Made by a program: the position numbers and the translations under genes. This document shows, one piece after another, positions 10,797-22,469 of a stretch of 64,000 nt of DNA (positions are counted from its first letter, which is position 1; each line of letters opens with the position of its first letter). Origin of the DNA: Cristatella mucedo. Lineage: Eukaryota; Bryozoa; Phylactolaemata; Cristatellidae. Under the pieces are notes generated by a model. It was given only the letters and a program-made list of their open reading frames with translations, was not told the DNA's origin and did no database searches. Location of the stretch: the NCBI GenBank assembly GCA_009760855.2, contig WPIO01000138.1, positions 806,001 through 870,000 of the forward strand. The letters are read 5' to 3'.

Positions 10797-11399
10797 CACA
10801 CCAATTTCGATTATTTCTTCACCAGTTACCACATTTTGCTAGTTGTGTTGACTGTTCATAAAGGATTTAATGGAAAAATCGATACCACTAATAAATCTTG
10901 TAATGAGTCAAATAATTGTTTGACTATTAGCGATAAAGTTATCGCATGCAAATTTACGCCTAAAGGCTAGCAGTTTCCTGATTATGATTAGCAAGCCTGA
11001 CACGGCATTAGCTTTGCCAACTGTAAGTAACTGACCTATTAGGTATGCTACCGCCTCCCTATTACTCACGTTCGTGCCTAATGTAAATGCTTTAATTGAT
11101 CCATCAGCTTTTCATCAGGCCCAATCTTCCTTAAGCTCTGTTGTGAATCCCTCTCAATCGGTGCTAATCATTTAACTGTGTCCCAACCGTTATGACATTT
11201 TTCTTTAGAATGCTCACTCAGTTTGCCGCAAACCCATTGAAATTCTAGCCGAGTTCATGCGTTCAAGTGTATTCCCCCTAGGGTCTCCCTATTATCAATG
11301 TCTGCTCTTGGTCGTTACGCGGGCCCTCCGACAGCCGTGGTTCACGGGTGATCGACCGGGCGTGCAACACTTTGCATAATGAACACACATGCACTATAC

Positions 11400-11558
11400 A
11401 TGGGTAAACTAAGCAAGTCTACAGAGGAAGGTCCGATACAAGGTAAACAAACTACTGGGGCGCGAGGTGATGCTGCAAGCGCGAACGAATGTGTTAGTTC
11501 TCAGTCGGCTTCCACAGTCACCCCGTCGCCGGCCTCCGTCCCAGCAGTACAAGCGTAG
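11400..11558 (+). pseudogene. Gag-like N-terminal fragment (uncertain)
   Basis: A frame opening at ATG 11400 (MGKLSKSTEEG) becomes rich in Ala, Ser, Thr and Pro (ASTVTPSPASVPAV) and stops at TAG. Low complexity and its place ahead of the pol remnant suggest gag, but there is no zinc knuckle. In copy B the ATG is CTG and there are small indels. Confidence 0.35.
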
Positions 11559-11743
11559 GCTATCCAAGACCCAGCTAGCTGTCCTAGGCCTCAGCATTGA
11601 CAGTAAACACAATGACTTTGTATGGCTCCGAGATTATGCCATAGGGTCTGCAATGTCGTCAGTGGAAAATTGTGGTGCGATGCGAGCAGCATCGCTATTG
11701 GAACGTACCTTAAGATTGACGGTAAAGTGGTTGAGGATGCCTC

Positions 11744-12076
11744 GTGGCTTCGAAAGCGATAAGCCGAAAAGCCGGCGATACCTTGCATACCAACACCACC
11801 GAGCTAGAAGCCATCATCAAAGGCCTTAATATCGCTATTGCTTGGGGACTTCAGAAAGTCCTAATTGTGATTGATTCGACTTCGGTGTTCGGTTGGCTTA
11901 ATTCATTGATCAATGGGGATAAACCCGTGAGAACGCTTGGCATGGGAGTGGCAATAATTCGACAATTGGGCCTACTCCGAGATATTGCAACGGAGTGCAA
12001 TCTGGAGACGACTGTAAGCCTAGGAGGGTCGCCAGAGAACAAAGCGGACCAGCTGACGCGAGTACTGCAAAGGTAG
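11744..12076 (+). pseudogene. RNase H domain of gypsy-type pol
   Basis: The frame holds NTTELEAIIKGLNIAIAWG, IVIDSTSVFGWLN and ENKADQLTRVLQR. These correspond to the Glu-bearing helix, the Asp-Ser strand and the ENKAD-LTR motif of retroelement RNase H, in order. The domain would remove the RNA template during reverse transcription. The start of the frame is not a real protein start; the domain is entered from a deletion. Confidence 0.75.
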
Positions 12077-13227
12077 TTGAAGCTCACGACTTGCCGTACC
12101 CATGCCATCGCTCCTGTGGTCAGTTTGGCGCTCCCAATATCGACCTCAAGCAATTCCAAAATCTGCACCACATGGATGTCGACAGGACGCTATACCTAGC
12201 GAGGCTACTTCACCCTAATATGAACATCCACAAAACCGATGTAGAACTAATTGTTCGTTCCTGACTTCGCTGCAGATCAGTGGATATGTCGCCGATTTCA
12301 GGGCAGCGAGGCAGTCTTTAAGTCACCGAACCCTGGTCTCGTCTTGCATTCGACGTCACACAATACTGCAACGAGAAATATGTGAAGCTGGTGGATTGTG
12401 GGCCCAGCAAATTTACGCTGTGGCGGCACATTCCTAGCAAAGATGTGTACCTTATCACCAGAGTGCTGGAGAAAATATTTTGAGAGAGAGGCCCACCCAC
12501 GCAGCTTCTGATGGACAAAAGTGCCTCTTTGATCTGAGGCAGTTCGGTGTCTCTGCAAACGCTGGAGCGTTGAAACCATCTACCAGTGTGCTTACCGATC
12601 TGAAGGCAGCAGCATAGTCGAAATCATGCATCGGATTATCAAGGGCATGGCAGCTCGCACCGGTAGAGGAGTACTAGATATGGTGTACTGGTACAATTCC
12701 ACGCTGACTGAGGGGATAAAGGGCGAAACCATGCCTCACAGGCGGTTGTTTACGTATGAATGGCGGTGCCCGCTCCAGCCAAAGAAGGGACAGTACTGCA
12801 ACACCCAATCTCCCGTTAACTACATAGCCGGATAAAGGGTTTTTGTGAAACCAGCCGATGAGCAGTGTACGTCAGAATGGCCGAAATGGATTTGAAACCT
12901 CGAGGACTCACTGTCTTGGTGTCGAGGTGACCGTAATCCGAAGACAAGTGTTGGACGTGGGGCTAGTTCCGGACACTAAGCCAGTATTACGAGCTCAGCT
13001 GCCAGCACCCTCCCAGATAAGAGACGAAGATGATGAGTATGACCGGACAGAGGAAAGGGGTGGCCACCAACTTCGCATGCGGTCGGAACTGCAGAGCCCT
13101 GTTGGTTCTCTGACCACGTCGTGGACTGATCTGTACGTCAGGGGGTTAGGGAGTTTGCTTAAACGATGGTACAGTGCAGCTACTTGCATTGCAGCTCGAA
13201 AATTGCGACCTTAAGGTCAAGGGGGCG
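12077..13227 (+). pseudogene. Degenerate integrase region of gypsy-type pol
   Basis: Scattered over several frames with many stops: MDVDRTLYLARLLHP (12171-12216, the zinc-binding N-terminal part), DCGPSKFTLWR (near 12399-12431, catalytic core), ERGPPTQLLMD (near 12484-12516), then basic C-terminal sequence up to the purine tract. Order and spacing fit an integrase joined to RNase H as in gypsy-type pol. Not functional. Confidence 0.6.
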
Positions 13228-13608
13228 TGTGGTCGGAGTATATGCAGGCCGGTACTGCTCCTCTTCTAAACAGCAGGTGGTAGCATCCTCGAGAGGGGCC
13301 TGTGCACAGCTTTGGTAGGCTTCTAATGAGGCGTTGAAACAGGCTGGTAACTCGCTGGTAAATAGATGGGAATTCACCATCGGGGTCGGCCAAGGCATAG
13401 CCGAAGTCGAGGAGAGGAGACTAGAGAGGGAGACAGGGGCGAGTGATGTCTTGCTCCCTCTGTGTGAGTAGTGTAATAGTATAGTATAATATAATAGTAT
13501 AACAGTATAGTATAGTATAATAGTATTTAATAGTAGTACAATAAATTATTGGTGTTGGTTCTGTGCGGGTATTCTTTGTGCGAGGAGAATCTAAGCACAT
13601 TTAGCACA
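13228..13608 (+). mobile_element. 3' LTR of the gypsy-type element, ~381 bp
   Basis: Begins TGTGGTCGG directly after the purine tract and ends TTAGCACA, giving the usual TG...CA ends. It contains a (TAGTA)-rich stretch at 13466-13533 and AATAAA near 13540. The matching 5' LTR was not found in the window. Confidence 0.65.
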
Positions 13609-13879
13609 CAAAACATGGTATGCAGATAGTCGCCAACCGAATTGCATTTTACAATAAGGAATTTCAAGACTGGCAAGACCTTGGCTTTTACAGATGTAAG
13701 TAATCATTCAAGTAAAAATGATTTTGCTTTCTAATTAAAAAATGCATGCCTAATATAATCGCCTTGATTGTTGAAGTAGCTGCTGGCCTTGCCCAATCTT
13801 TCTACAGTTCGGTTATGAGTCTCTGTCACATAGTAGCATTCAGTTATGAAAGATAACCGACTGCCAAGCATAACTCTTT

Positions 13880-14060
13880 CCTTCAAAATGGTTGCTCAGT
13901 TCCCACTAACTCAGCCAGAATTTGTGAAATAAGTATTCGGGGCCAAACTGTTGTCTTATCTATCACCGAGACCTGGCTACAACTGCTGAATGGGATGATA
14001 CTGACCCAGCCCCGACTGGTCTTACCCACTTCCCTGCTTCTGATTCACCAAACAATATGA
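13880..14060 (+). pseudogene. Possible LINE endonuclease scrap
   Basis: One frame reads TVVLSITETWLQ around 13940-13985, which resembles the ITETWL motif of CR1/L2 apurinic-type endonucleases. Too short and too broken for a firm call. Confidence 0.3.
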
Positions 14061-16629
14061 GGTAGTCACTATTTTTCAATATGTATTCTTTAATTGCAAA
14101 CCAGTTCAATTCGTTTCAACATTTTTGTTTTGAAGACAATAGTTAATGTTCTTGTAAAAACCAAGCTATCGTTGACGCCATCATCTAATTTACTTACCGT
14201 GTGTTACTTAAGATTTCGGTTGGACACATCAACACCGATCCTATTTACCAAAGTAGGCACGTCGAATAACTTATTTCTTTTCTGGCTCGTTTGCTTCGCC
14301 CTATCCTTACTAAGCCTGCAAACTGACTTAAATATTATCGTGACTATTACAAAAGTCATTATTTATTATAGCCAAATTCTACTCATGTAAAAACATGCGG
14401 GTCTCATTTATTAGACAGTGCATCCAACACACCTTTTCTCATATCTTCTGGGTATTGCCTGTCGTCACGACCAATTTTAATTATGCTTTCTTCAAAAATA
14501 ATATTTAATGACACTGCTTCTTATGCCCAATTAACAGCTGTCGTCATAATCAGATAGTAAATTGAAACACTGGCTCTCATGTGCCGAGGTTTGAAGTGTA
14601 GATGAGGTGACCGTGCAGCCCCCAAAGATGGTCGTTTGATTACAAAAGGTAATGAGTCTGCTAGTTTTACTAAGGGCAAACTTGCAAAAGCATTCGAGAA
14701 ATCAGAACCAACTGTCCAGTGTCTTTATTAGCACCGATTGATCCTAGCAAACGGAACGGGTAACGTTCGCCACAACTGTTGCAAAATGTCAGGTGGGCTT
14801 TCTGAAGCGTTATTAACCAAGATCAGCCGTCTTCTCAACTTTCACTTCTGACCAGCTTATAGTAAAAGTTGTATTCATAACAGTAACTTAGACACGATCC
14901 TAGAGTACGTCTCAAATGTAGAAGCTCTTTGTTCGGACTCCTGTATCTCAAAATTCATTCGACATAATTTCCTGTCTTACTTTTGTAGAGCTTATTTATG
15001 CTTAGGTCGAAAGGGTAGACGAGTGACCTGATCAAAGAAACGTATTCCCAATTCATAAAAATAATGATAATATCTCATCTAAGACGCTCAAGTCCATATT
15101 AAATGCACATTTGCATTCAATTAGTTACATTGTGAATTGCTGAAACGAGTAGTTGGAATGTTTCGTCAAAACCTGAAGCCACGAATGCTCTATTGCTCGG
15201 GTAGTTGTTTGAAACACCGATAGACAATCTGCTGGATGGTAATGAATAAGCTTCATACCTCTCTTTACTTCTAAGGGTGATGCAGTTTCATGTAGTACGT
15301 ATCTTCGTTGCTAGGCTATGGAACCATAGATTCTTCAAACTTCCGTCTGGCTAGTACGCCGGCTACCCTTTGCCATTCCCCAACTTTAAGAAAGGCAGAG
15401 CCCGTGTGTGGTCGACAATCAGATAAGTATGCATGTACACGCGAGCACCGTTTGTCGTTTATGCGTCTCGAACTTTTATATTACGAAACAGAATTATGGT
15501 GGCCTGGCCCGTCTAAGAAATTGGCTTTTAGAGCTTAAATTCAGAGTTTCCCAATCGTTCTTTCTTTCTGTGAGAACACATTTCTTGAACAAAGTATTAG
15601 AAAACGCATGAACGATTTGCTTTGGAAGAGCTATGCATTTTGAAAAGGAATTATGTACCCTTAAAATAAGGCTAATCTGTCCAAAAACTAACTGCAGATG
15701 TAAAACGACTAAAGTAGGTCTATATGTTCATACATACTTTAACCAATCCGCACAACCACAGACTAATATATGCAACTAGTCTACGGGAAATCAATTCAAT
15801 ACCATCACATGATTTGTGATTGTGTGGAAAGGATCCTTGTACGATGTTCGTTGCCACGCTAGTCAACAGTCTTGTATATAGAATGTTTTTGTGCTATGCA
15901 CTAGCTCTTGTTAGAAGTATTATTGAAACCGAAGGTGATCGTATGAGTCCGATTTAGAAATGCTTCTTCTCCGCCCGTGCATGTTAGTAGGCCATACATT
16001 AACCTTTCTGTAACTTATTTTTGACCGAGGGGCTTTGTCCGATTCGTCCAAAAATGATAAACTGTGTTGTTAGTGGCTTCAAGTACGTGAATAAATTTTT
16101 TGTGGAGCTGGTAAATTGCTCAGTTATTAAGGTCACCACATCTTGCTTGTAACCCTTCACGTACACAAGCAATTACGAATAACTAAGATCGGGTTTACAT
16201 TATTCAAAGCTAGCGCCAATTGCTATCACAGCTCATTAAAAATTGAAACTATTGTAGACAAAAGAAACACGCAAAAAATATTACATGTACATTAAAAGTT
16301 TGGGTATTGGAAAGCCAACTGGGATTTACAAGCTTAAGATTAAACTACAATGGTTCTAGGAGGGTCGAAAACAAATGCCAGCATGAGGTCTGATTCTTTA
16401 AATAATTTACTAATGCTGCTATTTAAAGAAGCCCTGATCAGGTAATGTTGGCCTTACCTATATTAGGATTCAAAAGTAAGAATGTTGATGCACAATGATA
16501 GAAGATTGTGGTGATGATAAGGCTAAACTGATAGCATCGGTTTTAAAGCTGAGGGTTGATGACCATGCCTGTTTCACGTATACTGCACGTGATAACATGT
16601 AATCATTAAAATAAAAAGTCGACACAAGT

Positions 16630-17560
16630 ATAAATTAGCTCTCCAAGCAGCTTCGTGTATGTTTCAGTTGATAAATCAGAAAAAAGGCGTGCTTTTTGAA
16701 GTGGTAGCTAAATTGATGAAATTGTTGCCATAGTGACAAGACATGATGTCCACATGCAAGAAACGCTTCTCTAGACGAAGTTAAGGAGTAGGAAAGAGAA
16801 ATAGTCTTTAGCCCTATGTTGCCCTAAATAATGTCGATGACCTAATGTGCTAAGAAAACAGTTGATATTTGATTTTCGACATTATAAATACAAAATTTAT
16901 ACAGCCACTCTACAAAATAGTCTGCCGCGGTTTGCTAGACCTAATTTGCCAAAAGTGGCATAGCCGACGTTATCGTAGGCACCAGATACTTTGTTAGTCA
17001 TGTCATAGCTAAAAAAAGGTTCTGTACGGAAGGTGAGCAATACGTGCTATAAAAATAAAAAAAATTACTAAACTGTTGCTTAAATTACACAAAGTTACGA
17101 CTGCACGAAAGAAACCCTTCTCTAGACGTAATTTAGGAGAAAGAAAAGAGAATAGTCTGTTGACATTTATGGCCCTGATTGCTTTCAATGACCGCCCTCA
17201 CCAACCCAACAAGTGCCTACTCGATCGTCACCATTATCAAGATAAAACTAATATAATCACTCGTAAACACAATCTGCAATGGCTTTCTGGGCTTTAATGG
17301 CTCCCTTTAGCATGCCCGGTGCTGTTACCGCACTGGACACTTCGTTAGGCATATTGTCACATAAATGCAGGTTCAATTGGCAAGGTGAACAATAAGTGCT
17401 ATGAAAATCGAATTTGTTGCTAAAATGCTGCTGTATGCACGAGATAAACCAGTTAACCCTTTATAGATAGTACTGCGGCATACAGGTGGCTCCTAAAGAT
17501 AGAGCTGCACAACGTCTACTGGTTTTGCTATCATATACCACCTGGTCTGTCACATAAATG
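16630..17560 (+). repeat. Diverged tandem repeat, about three units of 200-360 bp
   Basis: GAAAC(G/C)CTTCTCTAGACG recurs at 16761 and 17109 (348 bp apart), and GTGA(G/A)CAATA(C/A)GTGCTAT at 17032 and 17384 (352 bp apart). A third partial unit with the GTC(A)CATAAATG.AG segment ends near 17560. Identity between units is moderate. No coding content. Confidence 0.6.
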
Positions 17561-17929
17561 AAGACTCCGGGTACGATTCTTTCATGCATTGTACTATGAA
17601 TGGTCGCCTTTAAAAAACAGAAGTTGTGCATAGGAAATATGTTCGTTATTTGTGTGAGCTTTGAAAGAAAACTCGCTCTCTATTCGGGTGTTCACACATG
17701 CCTCGGGGCGTGAGTCCTCTACCTCAGCCAGACCTTGATCGGTGCGAGCACGTATCCCGCTGGACTAAACCAGCTAGGCAGCATCGTTGTTTATTGTATT
17801 ACCAATTGCGTGGAGTCAACTCTCTCAAAATGACCAGCTTTTCACTTCACATAGTATAATTGATTTTTTTAAGGCATCTTAGAAAACTCTGAAGCTAAAC
17901 TTGATATTAACAAAGACACCTAATGCGTT

Positions 17930-17977
17930 TTGCAGCTGCCGTTGCACCTTTGCCGTGCAACAGGACGCCAGCTGCAA
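17930..17977. other. Strong nested inverted repeat (hairpin)
   Basis: TTGCAGCTG (17930-17938) pairs with CAGCTGCAA (17969-17977). Inside it GTTGCAC (17941-17947) pairs with GTGCAAC (17955-17961) around a 7-base loop. Both arms are perfect. Confidence 0.6.
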
Positions 17978-20235
17978 GTTTGATTGCAATCAAAGATATT
18001 TTTGGAATTTTTTATATAGGAACGTAACCATCATATTAGGAAGAACTTTGCGTTATCACGAATACTAACCAATCATAACCATCTTAAACATGTCTAGTTC
18101 TTAACCTTGCATTAGGTTATAGTCGAACCACAACGTTTGTTAATTTCGCTAGGTGTCCATCAAAACGTTTCTAAACCATTTTTGAGTTTACTACAAAAGC
18201 ATTCACATTCCTTTTTTCTATGAGGTAACAACATTTTCTTAAGCTACCTCACCAAAGTGAAGCATTCTAAAAAGCTTTCTAGATACAGCTTTCCGAATTT
18301 CTTGGCGTCTTTTGTCGCATTCTTGCCCCTTAAAATTGCTTGTGAAAAACACTGAGGAGTTTTGCTTACTACATATTTTCATTGTGAGTGCACTGCAATT
18401 TATATTGCATTTAAATTCTCAACTCAATCGCTTTTAGGCTGATTTGCATGTTGTATTGGTGAAATATCGCGGTAAGTTACTTTTACTATGTAACAAAAAG
18501 AATAAGCAAACAGCGAGTCAAAATTTATGATTGATCATCGTCTCTTTTCTCTTGGTTAAATGATAATTTTCAATCAATGCAATGGTAAACATGCAAAGCC
18601 TTAGTTTAGTAATCCTCAATTACATTTGTGACTGATAAAGAAATGGGACTTGTATTGGTGCATGCACCCTATTGACTTCCCGGTACCCATTAGGCGAAGC
18701 TCAGCTTGAAAACCAGATTTATCCGTTTTTTCTTCTTGCAAGCTCAAGTGCTATTGCATGATTGTAATTTATCTATTTTAGCTCAGAGAGGACTAGCTTC
18801 GGACTATGTACGATATTCAAAGACAGGCTTTACATGGATTTGTGATTAGTAGCCTTCTATGGTTCAGCCAAATTTCTTGACGTTAAGAAATTAGAAATAT
18901 CGTCAATTTTTACGATTCTTTCATGAAACTGGAGCCTTTCAGTGAATTTCACATACCTCGATTTAGTCTCATTGCAGCAGACCAAAAAAGTCCTGCATGT
19001 ATTTTTAAAAGTTTCGGTCCACAGTTGACTGCCAAGTTATTGACCCCTGAGATTACATTGCGGAGCGTAGATGTCACGCTCCTCTTAGCTTCGTCGTATT
19101 TCAAAATGATGAAATTAATCAGCGTTCATAATCGTTCAATTGGTTCTCACAACTTGACTTTGATCACAGCTACAGCCTATCCAGCTTGTCCTGCTCTCCC
19201 GTTAGTTACCTCTCAGAACCTAAGCCACTTCAGAATTGAGTGCAAGGCCGAAGTAGGTTGTCTAACCCAGATTCTGCAATACATACTTGCAATAATGAGG
19301 TCTTTGACCACAATTCATACGAGACTGTTGATACTTAGCCAATTATTTAGTGCCAACTCATGGTACAGGCATTGGTGGAACGTTGATAAGACGCTCCTCT
19401 TTGCTTTGCCGTATTCTGAAACGCTGCAATTGATCAGAAATCATTATCGTTCAAGTAGATGTCACGAATCAATCATAATGGCAGATCCAGCTTATTTCGC
19501 TGGCCATGCTCTCCGGCTACTTACGTCTCTAAACCTTGTCCACTTCAGCATCGAGATCACAGCTGAATTCAGCATGTACCTCCTAATTCTGCATTATATT
19601 TTCAAAATAATACACTCTTTCATAACGACACACACGATGCTCCAGATTTGAAGCAAATACGTCAGCCTCGATTCTAGGTACAGGTAATCTGTAATTGTTT
19701 TTGTTCGTTGATTCAAACCAACTAAATGTCCGGCTTAGAGTTTTCATAAGGTGAGTTCATTTCAAGCTAAGGCTAAATAAAACTTACCACTGTCATCACC
19801 GGGTTAAACACGATAAGAGCTCAAACCAGGCCTGTGAGTTTCTTTAATTGCATTGAAAAAAATTAGACGAAACCTAACGACCATCTTGTTTTTACACACT
19901 GAGAAATTAACCGGTCCATCACGTTGTAATTCAAATGCATAGCTTTGTTCATTGTAATTTTAATCTCATGAGTGTCCAACCAATTTGAGGCAATAAGTAC
20001 CACAGTTAAATCAAATTTTTCAAGCGACGCCATTCCCGTCGGCTCATTGGGATTTCACAATGACGTAAACATTTCAGTACAAAGCCTGCGAGACTGGGCA
20101 ATGCATTCAAATTGAATGAGGTGCGTACACTATAATATTGCTCTTCCAAGCAGAACAAGTGTCGTGATTTTTGTATGAAAATATTTATGATGATGCAAAT
20201 CCATTCCTAATAAATCTGTTTATAAGTTATAATTA

Positions 20236-21300
20236 TAATGCAGTTGATAAAGCACCTTCAGGGAATTTAATCTGTCTCAGGGCACTTTACATTTAATGCA
20301 AATGGAAATGCGATTGAATGGTAAGTAAAATCATGTTTGATATATGAAAGAATGAATAACATTGTTTGGGGTGACATGCACAGGGTCAGCATGCAAATGT
20401 GGTTAGAGGCAGCATGCACAGTGTCAGTACCCGTGAGCACATCAAGGACGAATCACAGGGACCCACTAAATGCTGTCCTAAATAGGTGTGTTTGTAAATT
20501 CTTTTTAAATGTGGTCAGGTCTGGGGATTTTCTGACGCTGGTCGGTACGGAGCTCCAGGCTTTGAGAGCGTACGACCTAAATGCACAGTCTTCACAGGAT
20601 TTAAGGTTTGTACAAGGTATTTCTAGAATGTCGGATTCCAAAAAGCGGGTGGTACGATGCTTGGCCTGATGGGGGAGTCTGTCGGAGAGATAGGCTGGAG
20701 CCATCGAATGAAGAGACCTACAAGTGAGCGACAAAACCTTGAAGTCAATCCGTTGCTTGACTGGTAGCCAGTGCAGGTCGGCGAGAAGTGGAGTAATGTG
20801 GCAACTGCGATGCTCACAACAGACAATCCTAGCTGAGGAGGTTTGCACCAGCTGCAATCGCCTGATCAGGCAAGCCGGTAGGCCAGCGAGCAGTGAGTTG
20901 CAGAAGTCGAGACAGGATGTCATGAATGTATGGACCTACTTAGATGCGGTATCCTTATCTAAACAAGCCCGAATTTTAGCAATGTTATGAAGCTCAAAAT
21001 AGGCAGATTTACTGTGGAGCTTATATTGTCGTCTAAGAAAAGATCGCTTTGGAATATGACTCCTAGACTTCGAGCTGATTCAACTAGAGATATGCTGGCA
21101 GAGCCAATATTGAGTTTTAGCCTTTCCAATTTCTGAATTACACTGGGTTTGCCTATAACTAGTAAGTTAGTTTTATCTTCATTTAGTTTTATAAAATTTG
21201 CTGCAGTCTGTGTGTGGATGTCATCAATACATGCAGCAAGTGAGTTGAAAGAATTTGAGGTGCTCGAAGGCTGGGAGGGATCGAAGCAAAGGTACAACTA
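20236..21300 (-). mobile_element. L2-like LINE, copy B1, 5'-truncated
   Basis: The 3' end at 20236-20290 carries the stem-like tail (GATAAAGC...GGGCACTTTAC) seen in all family B copies. The 5' end falls just inside the RT catalytic site. It lies within intron 1 of peptide pseudogene M1 and accounts for most of that intron's extra length compared with other copies. Confidence 0.85.
20453..21297 (-). pseudogene. RT palm/thumb remnant of LINE copy B1
   Basis: Frame 20959-21297 codes for the segment just after the catalytic aspartates (YLCFDPSQPSS, LNEDKTNLLVIG, ARSLGVIFQSD). Frame 20453-20923 codes for the C-terminal part (SCLDFCNSLLAGLP, LLADLHWLPVKQRIDFKVL, HLFRTAFSGSL) and ends at its own stop. 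A frameshift lies between them near 20930-20960. Confidence 0.85.
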
Positions 21301-22469
21301 TAAAAACCATAAGTATTTTAAATCTTTTAGAAGAACAGATGCGATATGACATTAATTTTCGAACAATGTTCATTGGTAGTTTTTAATTTTAGTTTCAAAC
21401 TAACTAACGTGCAGCAATCGGCAAAGGCAGCTGGCAGCACACCAACAATACAACGACCGTTTCATTTATAAGGCAGTAACAATGGCCAAAACGTGGTTCC
21501 ATCAAATTAAGCCCCACTACTAGTGTCAAGCTGAACCTCAAGCTAGGGTTAATAGATCTGTAGAAGCCTTTTAGCTGAAGGAAGAACAATGTGGTGAATA
21601 ACCATTTGAGAAATCGACTTAAATGTTGAATATTTAACGCGTTACCTTACATTCGACGTTTTAAAGTACCGAGAAATAGATTACGTAACAGTATACAACT
21701 TAAAAACAAAGTTTATTGGTTTTCTGTGAAAAAAGGTTCGCTTCCAAATACTAAAAATCATAGAGCTGACAACTAGAAGACTGCTGCGAGATTTAGCATA
21801 TCAGAATTATATTTTAACGCTTTCTGAGTGCCACCAGTACGAGTTTGTAAAGATAACACAAAAGAAGCGACGGAACCAGTAGTATCGTTACTATTAGCAT
21901 ATTAAGCAATTTGAGATAACCAGGCATAAGATCAATAAATTACCTTTGATATTACTTATTTGAAATTTAAAAACTCTACAGTTTAGTCAAAGCTATACAT
22001 GCACTTGTGTTTTATGTTGACTACTTCAAATATTTAAACTTAGAACGTATACATACAGACAAGCACTAATACGGATTCGAATCAAATTTTCAGCAATCCA
22101 ATAATAAAATGCTTTTTCGTATACATACGGGACTGCTGAACAATTAAAAATAAAGTTGTGAGCAGAAGTAGTTTTACTTCTTATTAGTTTCATTTTTAAT
22201 TGGCGATGAATATACTTTTGAAGTGTAAGCCCAGAGTCTAATATGTCTGAGCTGTGCCTAATGTCCTAGCAAAGAAGTGACAGCTTTTGCCGTCGTTTTA
22301 CAGACAATATTTCTTTGGTGGGACTAAGTGTCACGATATCGTCGAAAGTTTGGAACGTGGATGGTGACGTTTTAAGGATAAGTTTATTTTATTACCTGCA
22401 TTACACAAGTAAGGGTAAGTGTTGCAATTTCTTTAATGTATCATGAATTTTCGTTGAAGCAGGAAATCT

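Larger units (their letters stand above)
9400..11590 (+). repeat. Dispersed duplicated unit D2, copy A
   Basis: Matches 48695-50790 (copy B) over its whole length and, more weakly, 55400-57500 (copy C). Divergence from copy B is uneven: clearly diverged between 9400 and 10340, essentially identical from 10348 to 11051, then diverged again. Near 9540-9690 copies A and B differ by a block in which copy B carries a LINE scrap. The unit holds a solo LTR (10517-10796) and a possible secreted-protein exon (10031-10153). Confidence 0.85.
11400..13608 (+). mobile_element. Internally deleted Ty3/gypsy-type retrotransposon with 3' LTR
   Basis: Order: a short gag-like frame (11400-11560), a deletion junction near 11590, RNase H, a heavily interrupted integrase region, a purine tract (AAGGTCAAGGGGGCG, 13213-13227) and an LTR. 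The first part up to 11590 is shared with copy B at 50640-50790. No protease or reverse transcriptase is left. Confidence 0.8.
13609..18900. other. Old duplicated non-coding sequence (unit F)
   Basis: Parts match 59700-61000 at low identity: 15130-15240 with 60205-60310, and 15620-15720 with 60775-60880. Other parts echo 51790-52200. Apart from the entries listed separately, I see no coding exon supported by splice sites. The open frames 14094-14390 and 15308-15538 have no supporting feature. Confidence 0.45.
18949..21409 (-). pseudogene. Secreted peptide family, copy M1, with duplicated exon 3-4 cassette
   Basis: Minus strand, in order. The 5' exon ends at 21409 before a GTTAGT donor (21408-21403). 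A LINE sits in intron 1. Exon 2 is 19788-19847, where the start codon has become TTA and a TGA interrupts the signal, followed by GTAAGT. Then come two exon 3 + exon 4 cassettes. Cassette a: exon 3 19525-19588 with three stops, good GTAAGT donor, exon 4 19315-19415 with linker EYGKAKR and 26 further codons. Cassette b: exon 3 19210-19273 with two stops, donor GTAACT, exon 4 18949-19100 with linker EYDEAKR and 43 further codons including one Cys. The acceptor of exon 4b is GA instead of AG. Both last exons are open while the propeptide exons are dead. Not functional. Confidence 0.65.

Noticed and set aside
10689-10970. 93-codon frame identical in both D2 copies (also 49904-50185)
   Set aside because: It begins inside the solo LTR and runs into flanking sequence; identity reflects the conversion tract, not coding constraint.
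18923-19651. 242-codon plus-strand open frame with an apparent internal repeat
   Set aside because: It lies antisense over the two duplicated exon 3-exon 4 cassettes of pseudogene M1; the repeat and the openness follow from that duplication. Splice signals, linker motifs and homology all support the minus strand.
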